Assembly: GCF_002873335.1 (NCBI RefSeq)
Contig: NZ_MCUW01000027.1
Coordinates: 1 to 64,000, forward strand
Reading direction: 5' to 3'
Origin: Vibrio sp. 10N.286.49.B1
Lineage (GTDB): Bacteria > Pseudomonadota > Gammaproteobacteria > Enterobacterales > Vibrionaceae
Length of the DNA stretch: 64,000 nt
The position numbers and the translations under genes are program-made. The notes below the pieces were generated by a model. The model worked only from the letters and a program-made list of their open reading frames with translations. It ran no database searches and was not told the DNA's origin. The stretch's first letter is position 1; every line of letters begins with the position of its first letter. Positions 1 to 9,061 of the stretch are shown in pieces.

Positions 1-17
1 CTCTTAAGTGAACGGCA

Positions 18-113
18 TTAAGCCTTGGCTCCTTTTTTATTACCGAAGTTAGATTCACCTGCACTACCGCCTATAGCGCTAAATACAGCGACTACCATTG
101 CTGTGTTGCCTCA
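18..113 (-). other. Short minus-strand reading frame at the left edge
   Basis: A minus-strand frame runs from just after a stop at 111-113 to a stop at 18-20. It could encode a tail of about 30 residues ending GNKKGAKA, with one internal ATG at 96-98. It is too short to assign. It could be the C-terminus of a broken gene or simply open by chance. The sequence next to its stop, TTAAGTGAACGGCATTAAG, resembles insertion-sequence ends as I remember them, but the window starts here and this cannot be tested. The rest of 1-198 shows no feature I can support. Confidence 0.15.
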
Positions 114-198
114 CAGGTCTACCGCGTATTTAACGATACCACTAACAATAAATTGACGAGTAAAACGAATTTTGCGTTAAACTATCGATATTATTGCA

Positions 199-2661
199 AT
201 GCATTGTAAGCCTATCGTGAATCAACTTATCGCTCTTATCCAACGTTTCCCAAAAACGATTCTACTTATTGTTCTCATACTAACCGCCGGCAGTGCCTGG
301 TATGGGCAGCAGCACTTCAAAATGAATGCTGATCTTTCTTCTTTAGTGAAGCAGGAAGGGGGATGGGTAGACAATCTCGTCCGTCTTGATAATACCTTTC
401 CTGAAACGGGTAACGTCGTGGTGTTGATCACCAGCGATGATCCCGAACTCGCCAAACAAAGTGTTGACTCGTTATATGAGAAACTGGCTAAGACGGTCAT
501 CTTCAAAGATGTATTCGCACCCTCATTGCTGTCTTGGTTTCAGCAGTATGCGTTAGGGTTTATCTCAGAGTCCGAGTTTAAGACTTTACAAGATATCACG
601 GGCAAAGAAATGGCGCCGCTAATGGCGGGGGGGCAGTCACAACAACTTGATGTTTATCTTGGGCAATTGATCGCCAAAAATTCAACGCATGATGAGCCAC
701 TTTTAGAAGCGCATGTATTGGACCCGCTTTTGGCCGCGATAAGCGGACATGATATCGATTGGAATCAACGCTTACGTCAAGAGATTACGTCTCCTAATGC
801 CTATGCGATAACGCTAGTGGCGCAGCCTGACGACAGCGTGAAAGAGCCCAACAGAGTTATTATTGAAACGATCCATCAGATCATTAATGAGGCAAATCTG
901 CCGGCAAAAGTGGAGGTCCAGATTACCGGACAAGCGGCGTTGGACTTTGATGAGATCGCCGACGCGAACAACAGTATCGCGATTGCTGGGGCCGCGTCGT
1001 TGGCAGGATTGGTATTGATCCTTGCGATTGGTATTCGCTCCGTTCGTGTGATTATTGCTTGTTACCTCACGGTTATCATTGGCTTAACCTGGACGTTTGC
1101 CGCCGGACTTTTCGTCGTGGGTTATTACAACACGATATCCATTGTGTTTATGGTCATGTTTATCGGGTTGGCCGTCGATTTCTCAATACATTTATGCCTG
1201 CATATTCAAGAGCTGAGGATCAAAGGTGAAGACAATACCCTTAGTCTCACTCATGCGGTAGCGCATTCTTTCAAGCCCCTTTCTTTGTGCGCATTGTCAT
1301 CCGGTATCGGGTTTCTGAGTTTTTATCCCACCGCCTACACTGGTCTCGGCGAACTGGGCATTGTCTCGGCGTTAGGTATGCTGTTAGGGCTGACTGCAAC
1401 CTTCATTGTTATTCCGTTATTTTTTACGTTATTTGGCTACCCAACCGTTAAGCATAAAGGCGACACGCGCTATTTTTCCGCTTTTGGTTCATTGCTGACT
1501 ACCTATAAACGCAGTATTTGTCTGTTGATACTTGGTGTTGCTTGCGTAATGGGTTACGGCGCGACTCAGTTTAAGTTTGATTTCTCAACATTGGTTCTAA
1601 AGAACCCTGAATCTGAATCGGTACTAGGGCTACACGCGTTGCAGCAGCATGGTTTGGGTTCCAGCTATCAATTGTATGCGATTGCAAATAACGAACAGGA
1701 AGCCAAAGAATGGAAGTCTCAATTGGTGCAGCAAGCCAGTGTGAGTCATGTCCTCATTGCCAGTGACTTCATGCCAAACGATCTTCAAAAGCGAACCAAA
1801 ATGCTGTCGGATTCTTTGGCGGTAGACTCGACGGTTAGCCCGGTTTCGTTAAGCAATTTTAAGCAACAAGCGATGGCAATGGGCTGGCAGGGAGCTAAAG
1901 ATATTCCAGACACCATTGATGTCGAAAATACGACTCGCCATTTGTTTAGTGGGTTAGATTCGGGGTTGTTGTCCGCTATCGGGGCGAATAGCAATGAGTT
2001 GGACCTTAAGACCGATCTGCCGAAATCGTTGCTGACCCGATATGTTGGTCAAGCCGGCGAATGGTTAGTTACCGTGACCCCAAGCGGCAATATGAGTAAT
2101 GTTGACGAGCTGAATCAGTTTATTGGTGATGTGCAGTTTATCGCGCCAAATGCAACAGGTCGGGCGGTGGCTGAAAAAGAGGTCGGAGTTATCGTTGTGG
2201 ATGCATTTCGCTCAGCGATTCTTATGTCCGTATTTGCCATCGCACTCATTCTTATTTGGACCGTGGATAAGAAACGCGACATTATTCTTATTTTTATTCC
2301 GTTAGGACTCGCGACGATCACCACATTAGGAATGATGTACTGGCTCAATTTATCGATGAATATGGCGAACATTATTGTTGTGCCGTTGATCTTTGGCTTG
2401 GGTGTCGATAATGGCATTCATATCGTTAAGCGCTTTCGAGCAGTCGGTAGTCTGACGGCATTTTTTACTACCTCAACCCCTAAAGCCTCGTTAATAAGCT
2501 GTCTGACAACACTGGCAACCTTTGGTGCACTGATTATTGCTAAACACCAAGGTATGCACTCGATTGGTTTGGTTCTAACGATTGCGTTATCAAGCATCCT
2601 TCTCTTCAGTTTGGTGTTACTGCCAATTATGCTAGAAGCGACAAAGAAAAAGGCCCGTTAA
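199..2661 (+). CDS. RND/MMPL-superfamily exporter
   Basis: An 820-residue inner-membrane transporter of the RND superfamily (MMPL/HpnN-like branch), probably moving lipids or hydrophobic compounds with the proton gradient; the substrate is unknown. The layout is the usual duplicated one: one membrane segment near residues 18-36, a large periplasmic loop to about 265, five membrane segments to about 420, then the same pattern again to the end. The paired helix motifs are visible, FIGLAVDFSIH near 321-331 and FGLGVDNGIH near 731-740, each with the membrane aspartate expected for proton relay. No periplasmic adaptor or outer-membrane partner is adjacent, which suits MMPL-type rather than tripartite pumps. 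The start has no strong ribosome-binding site. Confidence 0.85.
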   Translation: MHCKPIVNQLIALIQRFPKTILLIVLILTAGSAWYGQQHFKMNADLSSLVKQEGGWVDNLVRLDNTFPETGNVVVLITSDDPELAKQSVDSLYEKLAKTVIFKDVFAPSLLSWFQQYALGFISESEFKTLQDITGKEMAPLMAGGQSQQLDVYLGQLIAKNSTHDEPLLEAHVLDPLLAAISGHDIDWNQRLRQEITSPNAYAITLVAQPDDSVKEPNRVIIETIHQIINEANLPAKVEVQITGQAALDFDEIADANNSIAIAGAASLAGLVLILAIGIRSVRVIIACYLTVIIGLTWTFAAGLFVVGYYNTISIVFMVMFIGLAVDFSIHLCLHIQELRIKGEDNTLSLTHAVAHSFKPLSLCALSSGIGFLSFYPTAYTGLGELGIVSALGMLLGLTATFIVIPLFFTLFGYPTVKHKGDTRYFSAFGSLLTTYKRSICLLILGVACVMGYGATQFKFDFSTLVLKNPESESVLGLHALQQHGLGSSYQLYAIANNEQEAKEWKSQLVQQASVSHVLIASDFMPNDLQKRTKMLSDSLAVDSTVSPVSLSNFKQQAMAMGWQGAKDIPDTIDVENTTRHLFSGLDSGLLSAIGANSNELDLKTDLPKSLLTRYVGQAGEWLVTVTPSGNMSNVDELNQFIGDVQFIAPNATGRAVAEKEVGVIVVDAFRSAILMSVFAIALILIWTVDKKRDIILIFIPLGLATITTLGMMYWLNLSMNMANIIVVPLIFGLGVDNGIHIVKRFRAVGSLTAFFTTSTPKASLISCLTTLATFGALIIAKHQGMHSIGLVLTIALSSILLFSLVLLPIMLEATKKKAR

Positions 2662-2675
2662 GGGCCTCTTTCAAA
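2651..2675 (+). terminator. Terminator between convergent genes
   Basis: An AGGCCC/GGGCCT hairpin (2651-2656 with 2662-2667) is flanked by A-rich sequence on the left and CTTTC on the right. The TAA of the exporter gene lies in the loop. It sits between a plus-strand and a minus-strand gene and could serve both. Confidence 0.7.
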
Positions 2676-2701
2676 AAATGGTTCTATTCTTGGAGGTGTA
2701 T

Positions 2702-3580
2702 CTAGAATCTAGCATCTAACGTCATGAAGAAACTTTTTCTTTGTCCGAAACCGATCTCGCTGATCAATACCCAGTTTGGTGTGAATTCATATTGTGCACC
2801 AACGAGGGAGTTCCAGTTGTTGGCGAGGCTTTGATTCACGGTGAATTTAGCGTCTTGTATAAACCCTAAGTCGCCAATTGATCCGAGTGGTAAATCTTTC
2901 ACATTTCCCGTTAAAGTTTGTTCAATATTTTGATATTGCGCGCCAACCCAAGCGCGAAGTGGCCAATCACTGTTTCTTGAAAAATCATAGCCAATACGAG
3001 GAGATACTACTATCGAATCGATTTCACCATCAATGACCGTGAGTTTTGTTTTGGTGTAGCTGGCATCGACTAAAGCAAATACACTCGCATATCCACCTGC
3101 TATTACTGTTCCCGCCCCATACATATGCCCGTCAAGGTCGAGGCGAAATGGGGCATCAATATTGTCGATATGGAAATCACTTTCACCTATGATGCCTAAG
3201 TCAAGAGTACCGTCTACAGATTTTATTGTGGTTTCCGAATAGCCGTTTAGTTTCCCGCCAATGGCGTAGAAGTTAAGAAATGGTAAAACCCAAACATCTG
3301 CTTTCAATGTCAGAACTTCACTTTCTTGATAGCCACCTTCAGTTTTAATGTTCAGCGCTTTGACTATACTCGGTAATCCTGTCAGTGCTATTGAATCGAC
3401 ATTGATACCTTGAGACACGTTCATATAGCCTAAACTAAGCCCAAATGCTTCAGGCAAGGTATAGCCGCGAGCTTCTGCTTCTTCTTTGAAGAGAGGCAGC
3501 TCGATAGCGCTTAACATAGGTGAGATTGTTGCGCCAACCATAGCGGTAAAGGCAATCGATAGCGAACGAGATGTGACCAT
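2702..3580 (-). CDS. Putative outer-membrane beta-barrel protein
   Basis: A 292-residue protein I do not recognise at family level. It starts with a signal peptide (basic MVTSRS, a hydrophobic stretch to about residue 25). The rest alternates short polar and aromatic strands with glycine-rich turns and ends in an aromatic residue (LDARF), the usual mark of an outer-membrane beta-barrel recognised by the Bam complex. Phrases such as VVSPRIGYDFS and LRAWVGAQYQN look like transmembrane strands. A porin or surface-exposed barrel is an inference. It faces the exporter gene across a shared terminator and has its own promoter region (3581-3836), so the two are not an operon. Confidence 0.6.
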   Translation of the reverse strand: MVTSRSLSIAFTAMVGATISPMLSAIELPLFKEEAEARGYTLPEAFGLSLGYMNVSQGINVDSIALTGLPSIVKALNIKTEGGYQESEVLTLKADVWVLPFLNFYAIGGKLNGYSETTIKSVDGTLDLGIIGESDFHIDNIDAPFRLDLDGHMYGAGTVIAGGYASVFALVDASYTKTKLTVIDGEIDSIVVSPRIGYDFSRNSDWPLRAWVGAQYQNIEQTLTGNVKDLPLGSIGDLGFIQDAKFTVNQSLANNWNSLVGAQYEFTPNWVLISEIGFGQRKSFFMTLDARF

Positions 3581-3836
3581 GAACCTACTCTTTTTAATGA
3601 TGATACGTGTCGTATTGATAGCGAGCGCGGATTTTAAAGGATAGCAGTATTATTGGAAAGGGATTATATCGTTTTAAATATGGTTTTTAGTTGCTTATGA
3701 ATGAATATACCTATTCAAAATGTAACAACTGACAACGAATGTGGGTACTTCGATGGTTTTTAGTCGTAGGACAGCGTTCGATATTGCGTTTAAACAAGGC
3801 GGCTTCGTTAATGACGAAACCACCTAGTGATGACAT

Positions 3837-4292
3837 TCAGTCGTTCGGTTTTTCTTCGCCGGAAAGCTCAAGCCAGTCAATTTTAACCTCGGCTTGTTCA
3901 AACATATCTTGGCTCAGAGAAATCTTGTCACCCCAACGAGAAAGGAAATCCTCAGACTGCGCAGGGCAGTGCACAACAGATATGCCGGTTTGGATGATTT
4001 TTGCTGCGCAATTAGGGCAAGGGAAATGAGTGACCCAAATTTCACAGGCATCCAAATCTCGTTTTGCAAAAAGAATGGCATTTTCTTCCGCATGCAGCGT
4101 TTTGAGGTACTTAGTTTCTCTTTCGTCACTTTCTGCGCTATCAGAAATACCATGCGGATAACCATTAAAACCGACGGACACAATTCGGTTATTTTTTGTA
4201 ATGACGGCACCCACTTGAGTTGAAGGATCCTTGCTCCATGATCCTACGAGCTCTGCCATTTGGATAAATCGTTTTGCCCATTTTGAGACCAT
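3837..4292 (-). CDS. Deoxycytidylate deaminase (ComE/dCMP deaminase family)
   Basis: A 151-residue zinc deaminase of the cytidine/deoxycytidylate deaminase fold. The zinc and catalytic signature is complete: HAE at residues 67-69 and PCPNC at 91-95. The N-terminal half has the WSKDPSTQVGAV segment typical of dCMP deaminases. The likely reaction converts dCMP to dUMP plus ammonia, feeding dTMP synthesis; other deoxynucleotide or RNA substrates cannot be excluded from sequence. It is a single-gene unit. The gap downstream (3581-3836) holds a GU-rich hairpin near 3800-3826 without a clear T-run. Confidence 0.85.
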   Translation of the reverse strand: MVSKWAKRFIQMAELVGSWSKDPSTQVGAVITKNNRIVSVGFNGYPHGISDSAESDERETKYLKTLHAEENAILFAKRDLDACEIWVTHFPCPNCAAKIIQTGISVVHCPAQSEDFLSRWGDKISLSQDMFEQAEVKIDWLELSGEEKPND

Positions 4293-4579
4293 TTCGACTC
4301 CATATCATTGAAAAACATTTGTGAACAAGTTTACAAAAGTTAATAAGGGAACACGAGCGCTAATTGCAAACGATTACATTATATTTATTCGACCCAAGCG
4401 ACAACGGACCAAAAGGTCGTGACCTCTGATATCAAATAAACATGGCTACGTAGAATGAAATGATTTTTGTGACTCGACCGAAATTCTTTGTCAGAGTATT
4501 GCGAATTCTGTTTGAAAACGCTAAAACATTAATGATCATGTGGCAGTATTCGGCTTAATCTTCAAGACAGGAAATAATA

Positions 4580-5359
4580 ATGCGAAAAACACTGTTAGCG
4601 GTTTCACTATGTAGTCTGTGTTTTAGTGCGGGAAGCCTTGCATTTACAAAGGATTGGTCAGCGTCGAGCGTTAAAGCGGTAACCCAAGGAGCAAAACAAG
4701 GCGATTTGTTTGCTCAAATCGAGCTTGGTGATCGTTATGCTGCGGGTAATGGAATTAAAGAAGACGATAGCGTCGCGGTGGACTGGTACGCTAAAGCTGC
4801 TAAGCAAGGCAGTGAAACGGCCATGTATAAACTGGGGATGATGTACGATAATGGGCACGGCGTGCACTATGATGCGAAAGAAGCGGCATCGTGGTTTGAA
4901 AAAGCCTCTGCTATCGGCCATGACCAAGCGCAATATTATCTTGCTGGCATGTACAAATGGGGGCGAGGTGTAGAAAAAAGTAATGCTAAAGCGGTGGAAT
5001 ACTATCGCCTAGCGGCAGAGCGTGACTACGATGTTGCTCAAAATAGCTTAGGTGTTATGTACGCAAAAGGCTTAGGGATTGAGCACAATGATACTGAAGC
5101 GGTAAAGTGGTATCGAAAGGCGGCTGAAAATGGTTATGCTTACGGTCAAAGAAACCTTGCGTTCAAATACTCGCTAGGCGAGGGCGTTGAGCTTGATAAT
5201 ATTCAAGCATTTGCGTGGGCATCAGTCGCGTCTACAAATGGTTATAAGAGTGCAGAACAATTACGTGATGAATTAGCATTGAAGTTGACTCAAGATGAAA
5301 CTCAACAAGCGATGGTGTTTGCAGAGCAATATCTAGAGGCTTACTCGTCACATAAGTAA
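4580..5359 (+). CDS. Secreted Sel1-repeat protein
   Basis: A 259-residue protein with a cleavable signal peptide (MRKTLLAVSLCSLCFSAGSLAF) followed by about five Sel1-like repeats of 36 residues. Each repeat shows the A-x-x-x-LG-x-x-Y-x-x-G-x-G-V pattern, as in LGMMYDNGHGV and LGVMYAKGLGI. Sel1 repeats form TPR-like alpha-solenoids that scaffold protein contacts, so a periplasmic adaptor role is inferred; no enzyme domain is present. An AGGAAAT ribosome-binding site lies 6-7 bases before the ATG. The gene stands alone and ends in a strong terminator. Confidence 0.85.
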   Translation: MRKTLLAVSLCSLCFSAGSLAFTKDWSASSVKAVTQGAKQGDLFAQIELGDRYAAGNGIKEDDSVAVDWYAKAAKQGSETAMYKLGMMYDNGHGVHYDAKEAASWFEKASAIGHDQAQYYLAGMYKWGRGVEKSNAKAVEYYRLAAERDYDVAQNSLGVMYAKGLGIEHNDTEAVKWYRKAAENGYAYGQRNLAFKYSLGEGVELDNIQAFAWASVASTNGYKSAEQLRDELALKLTQDETQQAMVFAEQYLEAYSSHK

Positions 5360-5385
5360 TAGTTCTATCCGCGGTCAGTTAGATA

Positions 5386-5408
5386 GGGAAGCAGTGCTTC
5401 CCTTTTTT
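5386..5408 (+). terminator. Terminator after the Sel1-repeat gene
   Basis: GGGAAG/CTTCCC hairpin (5386-5391 with 5397-5402, small loop) followed by six T residues at 5403-5408. A canonical intrinsic terminator. Confidence 0.85.
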
Positions 5409-5471
5409 GTGCCTTATTTAGTCACACACGTAGTACAGGCTCGATACTATATTTCTTCGATGTCTGTCTAT

Positions 5472-6479
5472 TTACCAACTCAACACTTTCTTCGATGCCG
5501 CCCCGAACTTGCGCTCATATCGAGGGAGCATGGTTTCATTACCCAGTAATCCCCCTTGATGTATGTAGAGTAATGTCGCCTCTTTATTTTCTTCAAGCCA
5601 CGGTACTAAACATCGCCACATGAGCGGGTCGTACAGTAAATCAAACTCGACATGAGTTTGTTCATTCATGGTTTGCCACATCAAATAATCATCTTCATAG
5701 AGCTTTGCGAAGTGATGTTTTTTCTCTAGCTCGAGAATTGTAGGGTGATTGTCATATTCAGCAAGCTCATGGAATTGGCGAATCAAATACTCTTTTCCTC
5801 CTACGCAAGGACAGGTGAGGACCTCAATACCTTCGGGTTGTAGCGTTTTTGCCAAGTATAATGCCGTCGTTCCGGTGCCCGACGGTAGAGCTACCTTAAG
5901 TGCTGAACTTTTTTCGAATCGTGACCAGGTCAAAATTTCTCTGGCAAGTTGTTGAACGCCCAGTTGTGCCGATTGAAAACGCCCACCTTCAGGTATGATA
6001 AGACACGTTTCGTCATTACCATGGTGACGTTGAATAAAGTCTGACGGATGCAACTTAGGCTCCGGCATATAATCAGAATCGTTGATGTCAGCTAGGGAGA
6101 CAATGGTCGCTCCGAGTTCTAGTGCCATGCGATAATTCCCCATTGGTTTTTCATCCAACCAGCTGGGTTTGTGGTCAACATAATAGGTTAGAGACCAGCC
6201 TTTAATTTTTGCTAGGGCTGCCAGCGTCGTGAGTGAATTAGCCTGAACTGAACCCCAACCGATCAACCGAGTCACCTGCGGGTATTGTTGTTGCAGTGTA
6301 TCGGCAAACTTACGTGCTTTATTACCATTAAAATGACTATGCAGTAGGTCATCCCGTTTTAAGTAAAACGTTCGACCATTCAGATTGTGCTGTGTGATGG
6401 GGCTGTCTTGTAGTTTCACTGGGTACACCGCCTGAAAATTCGGGGAAAGAAGTCTAACGCTAATGGTGCGGTGTGACAA
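5472..6479 (-). CDS. PLP-dependent D-cysteine desulfhydrase / ACC deaminase family protein
   Basis: A 335-residue fold-type II PLP enzyme of the ACC deaminase/D-cysteine desulfhydrase family. The N-terminal YLKRDDLLHSHFNGNKARKF block carries the probable PLP lysine in GNK (K54). GWGSVQANSLTTLAALA is the substrate-binding loop, and GTGTTALYLAK near residue 200 binds the PLP phosphate. True ACC deaminases and D-cysteine desulfhydrases cannot be told apart by eye; in Vibrio a D-cysteine or related desulfhydrase role is more plausible. The gene is divergent from the arn operon across a 396-bp gap. Confidence 0.75.
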   Translation of the reverse strand: MSHRTISVRLLSPNFQAVYPVKLQDSPITQHNLNGRTFYLKRDDLLHSHFNGNKARKFADTLQQQYPQVTRLIGWGSVQANSLTTLAALAKIKGWSLTYYVDHKPSWLDEKPMGNYRMALELGATIVSLADINDSDYMPEPKLHPSDFIQRHHGNDETCLIIPEGGRFQSAQLGVQQLAREILTWSRFEKSSALKVALPSGTGTTALYLAKTLQPEGIEVLTCPCVGGKEYLIRQFHELAEYDNHPTILELEKKHHFAKLYEDDYLMWQTMNEQTHVEFDLLYDPLMWRCLVPWLEENKEATLLYIHQGGLLGNETMLPRYERKFGAASKKVLSW

Positions 6480-6875
6480 ATGATTGGCGTTACAAATGCA
6501 TACATTGGCAACCTAACAGGTATGCGATACTTGTCATTAATTGGTGTGGTGAATTAGAGGCTGAGCCAGAAAAAGGTATCTTTTTTTTTGACAAAAAACT
6601 GACGTTCACAGTAGTTGACGAGCAGATTTCGTGAAAATATACCGGTCTCGTGGTTACTCAGTATAATTTAGAGGCCATAAAAGTAGATAATTTGTTAAGT
6701 TCTTTTGTCTTCTGTCGATAAAAGAATGCATTTAATGAATGTTTGCTTTAATAGTGTCCTAAAAGGTTAATAATTTAGACCTCAGAAGTACAACAACCCT
6801 TTTAATTCTTTGAACGCCCTAGTAAACTTTAATGTTCTTCGTGCTAGCATGCACGGTTATCTGTGAGTTAAATAT
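6480..6875. promoter_or_regulatory. arn control region (divergent intergenic)
   Basis: 396 bp without a gene, between the PLP enzyme gene and arnB. It is AT-rich and has a -10-like TATAAT at 6662-6667. Four TTTAAT hexamers lie on the arn strand at 6731, 6747, 6801 and 6828. TTTAAT fits one half of the enteric PmrA box (YTTAAK-N5-YTTAAK), but none of the four is followed by a good second half at the right spacing. Two-component control is therefore possible but unproven. Confidence 0.3.
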
Positions 6876-8036
6876 ATGAGCCAGTCATTTCTCCCTTTGT
6901 GTCGACCAGCGGTAGATGAAAACGATATTCAAGCTGTCGTTGATGTTCTTCGTTCTGGATGGATTACCACCGGTCCAAAAAACGCGGATTTAGAAAAAAA
7001 AATATCAACCTATACTGGCGCACCACAAGCCGTCGCATTGAGTAGTGCGACCGCAGGAATGCATCTGGTGTTGCTAGCGCTGGGCATTGGTCCAGGCGAC
7101 GAAGTCATCACACCATCATTGACATGGGTATCGACCATTAACATGATTACCTTAGTGGGGGCAAAACCTGTCTTTGTTGACGTTGATGCCGAAACCTTGA
7201 TGACAGATGCCGAAAAAATTGCCCCTCTAATCACGGATAAAACGAAACTCATTGTCCCAGTGCATTACGCAGGTGCTTCGCTGGATCTTGACCCTATCTA
7301 TGCACTTGGTGAGCAACATGGTATCCCTGTAGTGGAAGATGCCGCTCATGCACTTGGCGCAGAATACAAAGGCCAACCGATTGGTTCGCGCGGAACTTGT
7401 TTGTTCTCCATGCATGCGATTAAGAACGTGACCACTGCAGAAGGCGGTGTCATGACGACCTTCGATTCTGAGCTCGCTGACAAAATTCGTCGTCTTAAAT
7501 TTCATGGGCTAGGTGTGGATGCGTTTGACCGCGAAACACAAGGTCGAGCGCCGCAAGCTGAGGTGATTGAACCAGGCTTTAAATACAATATGCCAGACAT
7601 CTGTGCAGTATTGGCTTTAGGGCAAATGGACCGTATCGCTGACATTACGCAAGCGCGTACGGACTTAGCCTTAAATTACCGCGCGAAACTGAGCTCGCTT
7701 AAAGGTGTCACGCCACTTGGGTTGGCCAGTCATGATCACAAGCACTGCTGGCATTTGATGATCGTTCGTATCGACCCTGCACAAGCGGGTCTAACACGTG
7801 ACGAATTGATTGCTAAATTGAAAGAAAAAGGTATCGGTGCAGGCATCCACTTTAAAGCTTGCCATACTCAAAAGTATTATCGTGAGAATTACGCGGACAA
7901 GTTCGGTGCAATCACGCCTAACCTAGCGAATACCGAACGTAATAGCGATCAAATTTGTTCACTACCCTTGTTTCCTGATATGACTCAGGAAGACGTAGCG
8001 CGTGTAGTGAATGCCGTTTCAGAAATAATTGGGTAA
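6876..8036 (+). CDS. arnB: UDP-Ara4O aminotransferase ArnB
   Basis: A 386-residue PLP aminotransferase of the DegT/DnrJ/EryC1 family. It converts UDP-4-keto-pentose (UDP-Ara4O) and glutamate to UDP-4-amino-4-deoxy-L-arabinose in the cytoplasm. The PLP lysine is K183 in SMHAIKNVTTAEGG; VVEDAAHALGA at 152-162 holds the aspartate that pairs with the pyridine nitrogen. SGWITTGPKNADLE near the N-terminus is typical of ArnB. It is the first gene of a tight arnBCADTEF operon, which makes the assignment firm. The ribosome-binding site is weak (GTGAG about nine bases before the ATG). Confidence 0.95.
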   Translation: MSQSFLPLCRPAVDENDIQAVVDVLRSGWITTGPKNADLEKKISTYTGAPQAVALSSATAGMHLVLLALGIGPGDEVITPSLTWVSTINMITLVGAKPVFVDVDAETLMTDAEKIAPLITDKTKLIVPVHYAGASLDLDPIYALGEQHGIPVVEDAAHALGAEYKGQPIGSRGTCLFSMHAIKNVTTAEGGVMTTFDSELADKIRRLKFHGLGVDAFDRETQGRAPQAEVIEPGFKYNMPDICAVLALGQMDRIADITQARTDLALNYRAKLSSLKGVTPLGLASHDHKHCWHLMIVRIDPAQAGLTRDELIAKLKEKGIGAGIHFKACHTQKYYRENYADKFGAITPNLANTERNSDQICSLPLFPDMTQEDVARVVNAVSEIIG

Positions 8037-8039
8037 CAC

Positions 8040-9035
8040 ATGAAACAGAATGACACCATTAATTTCGTATCTATCGTCATACCGGTATACAACGAAGAGA
8101 GCTGCTTACAAGAGCTAATTGAACGTACGACGAAAGCGGCAGACAGTTTAGGCAAAGACTACGAGCTTGTGCTTGTTGATGACGGCAGCCGCGACCGTAG
8201 TGTCGAGATCATCGAGGCAGCGGCTGCAGAAGAAGGCAGCCATATTGTTGGGGTGATCCTTAATCGCAACTATGGTCAACATAATGCGATTATGGCGGGC
8301 TTTGAACAGGTTCGTGGTGATTTAATTATTACGCTTGATGCTGACTTACAGAATCCACCCGAAGAAATTCCGAATCTTGTATCAAAGGCGGAAGAGGGCT
8401 TTGATTCTGTTGGTACGGTTCGCCAAAACCGCCAAGACAGTGCACTTCGTCGTTACCCATCAAAAGTCATTAATAAGCTAGTGAAACGTTCAACTGGCGT
8501 TGAAATGAACGACTATGGTTGCATGTTACGTGCTTATCGCCGTCATGTTGTTGATGCGATGCTAGAATGTCATGAGCGCAGCACATTTATTCCGGTATTA
8601 GCGAACGGTTTTTCGCGTCACACGACAGAGATCCCGGTTCATCATGATGAGCGCGCAGACGGAGAATCAAAATACAGTTTCATGAAGCTTATTAGCCTCA
8701 TGTTTGATTTGATTACGAGTATGACGACCGCACCACTTCGCTTACTTAGTATTTTTGGTGGCATGACAGCCGCCGCAGGTATTGCGTTTGGTATCATACT
8801 GATGTTGATGCGCATCATATTCGGTTCTGAATGGGCGGGTGACGGCTTGTTTACGTTATTTGCTATTCTATTTGTATTTGTGGGTGGACAGTTTGTCGGC
8901 TTAGGTTTGTTAGGTGAGTACATTGGTCGAATTTATTCTGATGTTCGAGCAAGACCGCGTTATTACGTGCAAGATGTTTTAGTGGGTGAAGCGACTAAAA
9001 ACGCACGTGAAACAGACGAATCAAAAAATAAATAA
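8040..9035 (+). CDS. arnC: Undecaprenyl-phosphate Ara4FN transferase ArnC
   Basis: A 331-residue GT2 glycosyltransferase that moves 4-deoxy-4-formamido-L-arabinose from UDP to undecaprenyl phosphate on the inner face of the inner membrane. It has the GT-A start IVIPVYNEE, a metal-binding region [14 protein letters not shown] near residues 99-112, and two C-terminal membrane helices (about 235-257 and 267-293), the usual DPM1/ArnC layout. It begins four bases after the arnB stop, so translation is probably coupled. Length fits the E. coli protein (322). Confidence 0.95.
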   Translation: MKQNDTINFVSIVIPVYNEESCLQELIERTTKAADSLGKDYELVLVDDGSRDRSVEIIEAAAAEEGSHIVGVILNRNYGQHNAIMAGFEQVRGDLIITLDADLQNPPEEIPNLVSKAEEGFDSVGTVRQNRQDSALRRYPSKVINKLVKRSTGVEMNDYGCMLRAYRRHVVDAMLECHERSTFIPVLANGFSRHTTEIPVHHDERADGESKYSFMKLISLMFDLITSMTTAPLRLLSIFGGMTAAAGIAFGIILMLMRIIFGSEWAGDGLFTLFAILFVFVGGQFVGLGLLGEYIGRIYSDVRARPRYYVQDVLVGEATKNARETDESKNK

Positions 9036-9061
9036 TAAGATTTATATTAGAGGAAAATTCC

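Noticed and set aside
3894..4223. Plus-strand ORF antisense to the dCMP deaminase gene
   Set aside because: A shadow of a clear coding gene with HAE and PCxxC motifs on the other strand.
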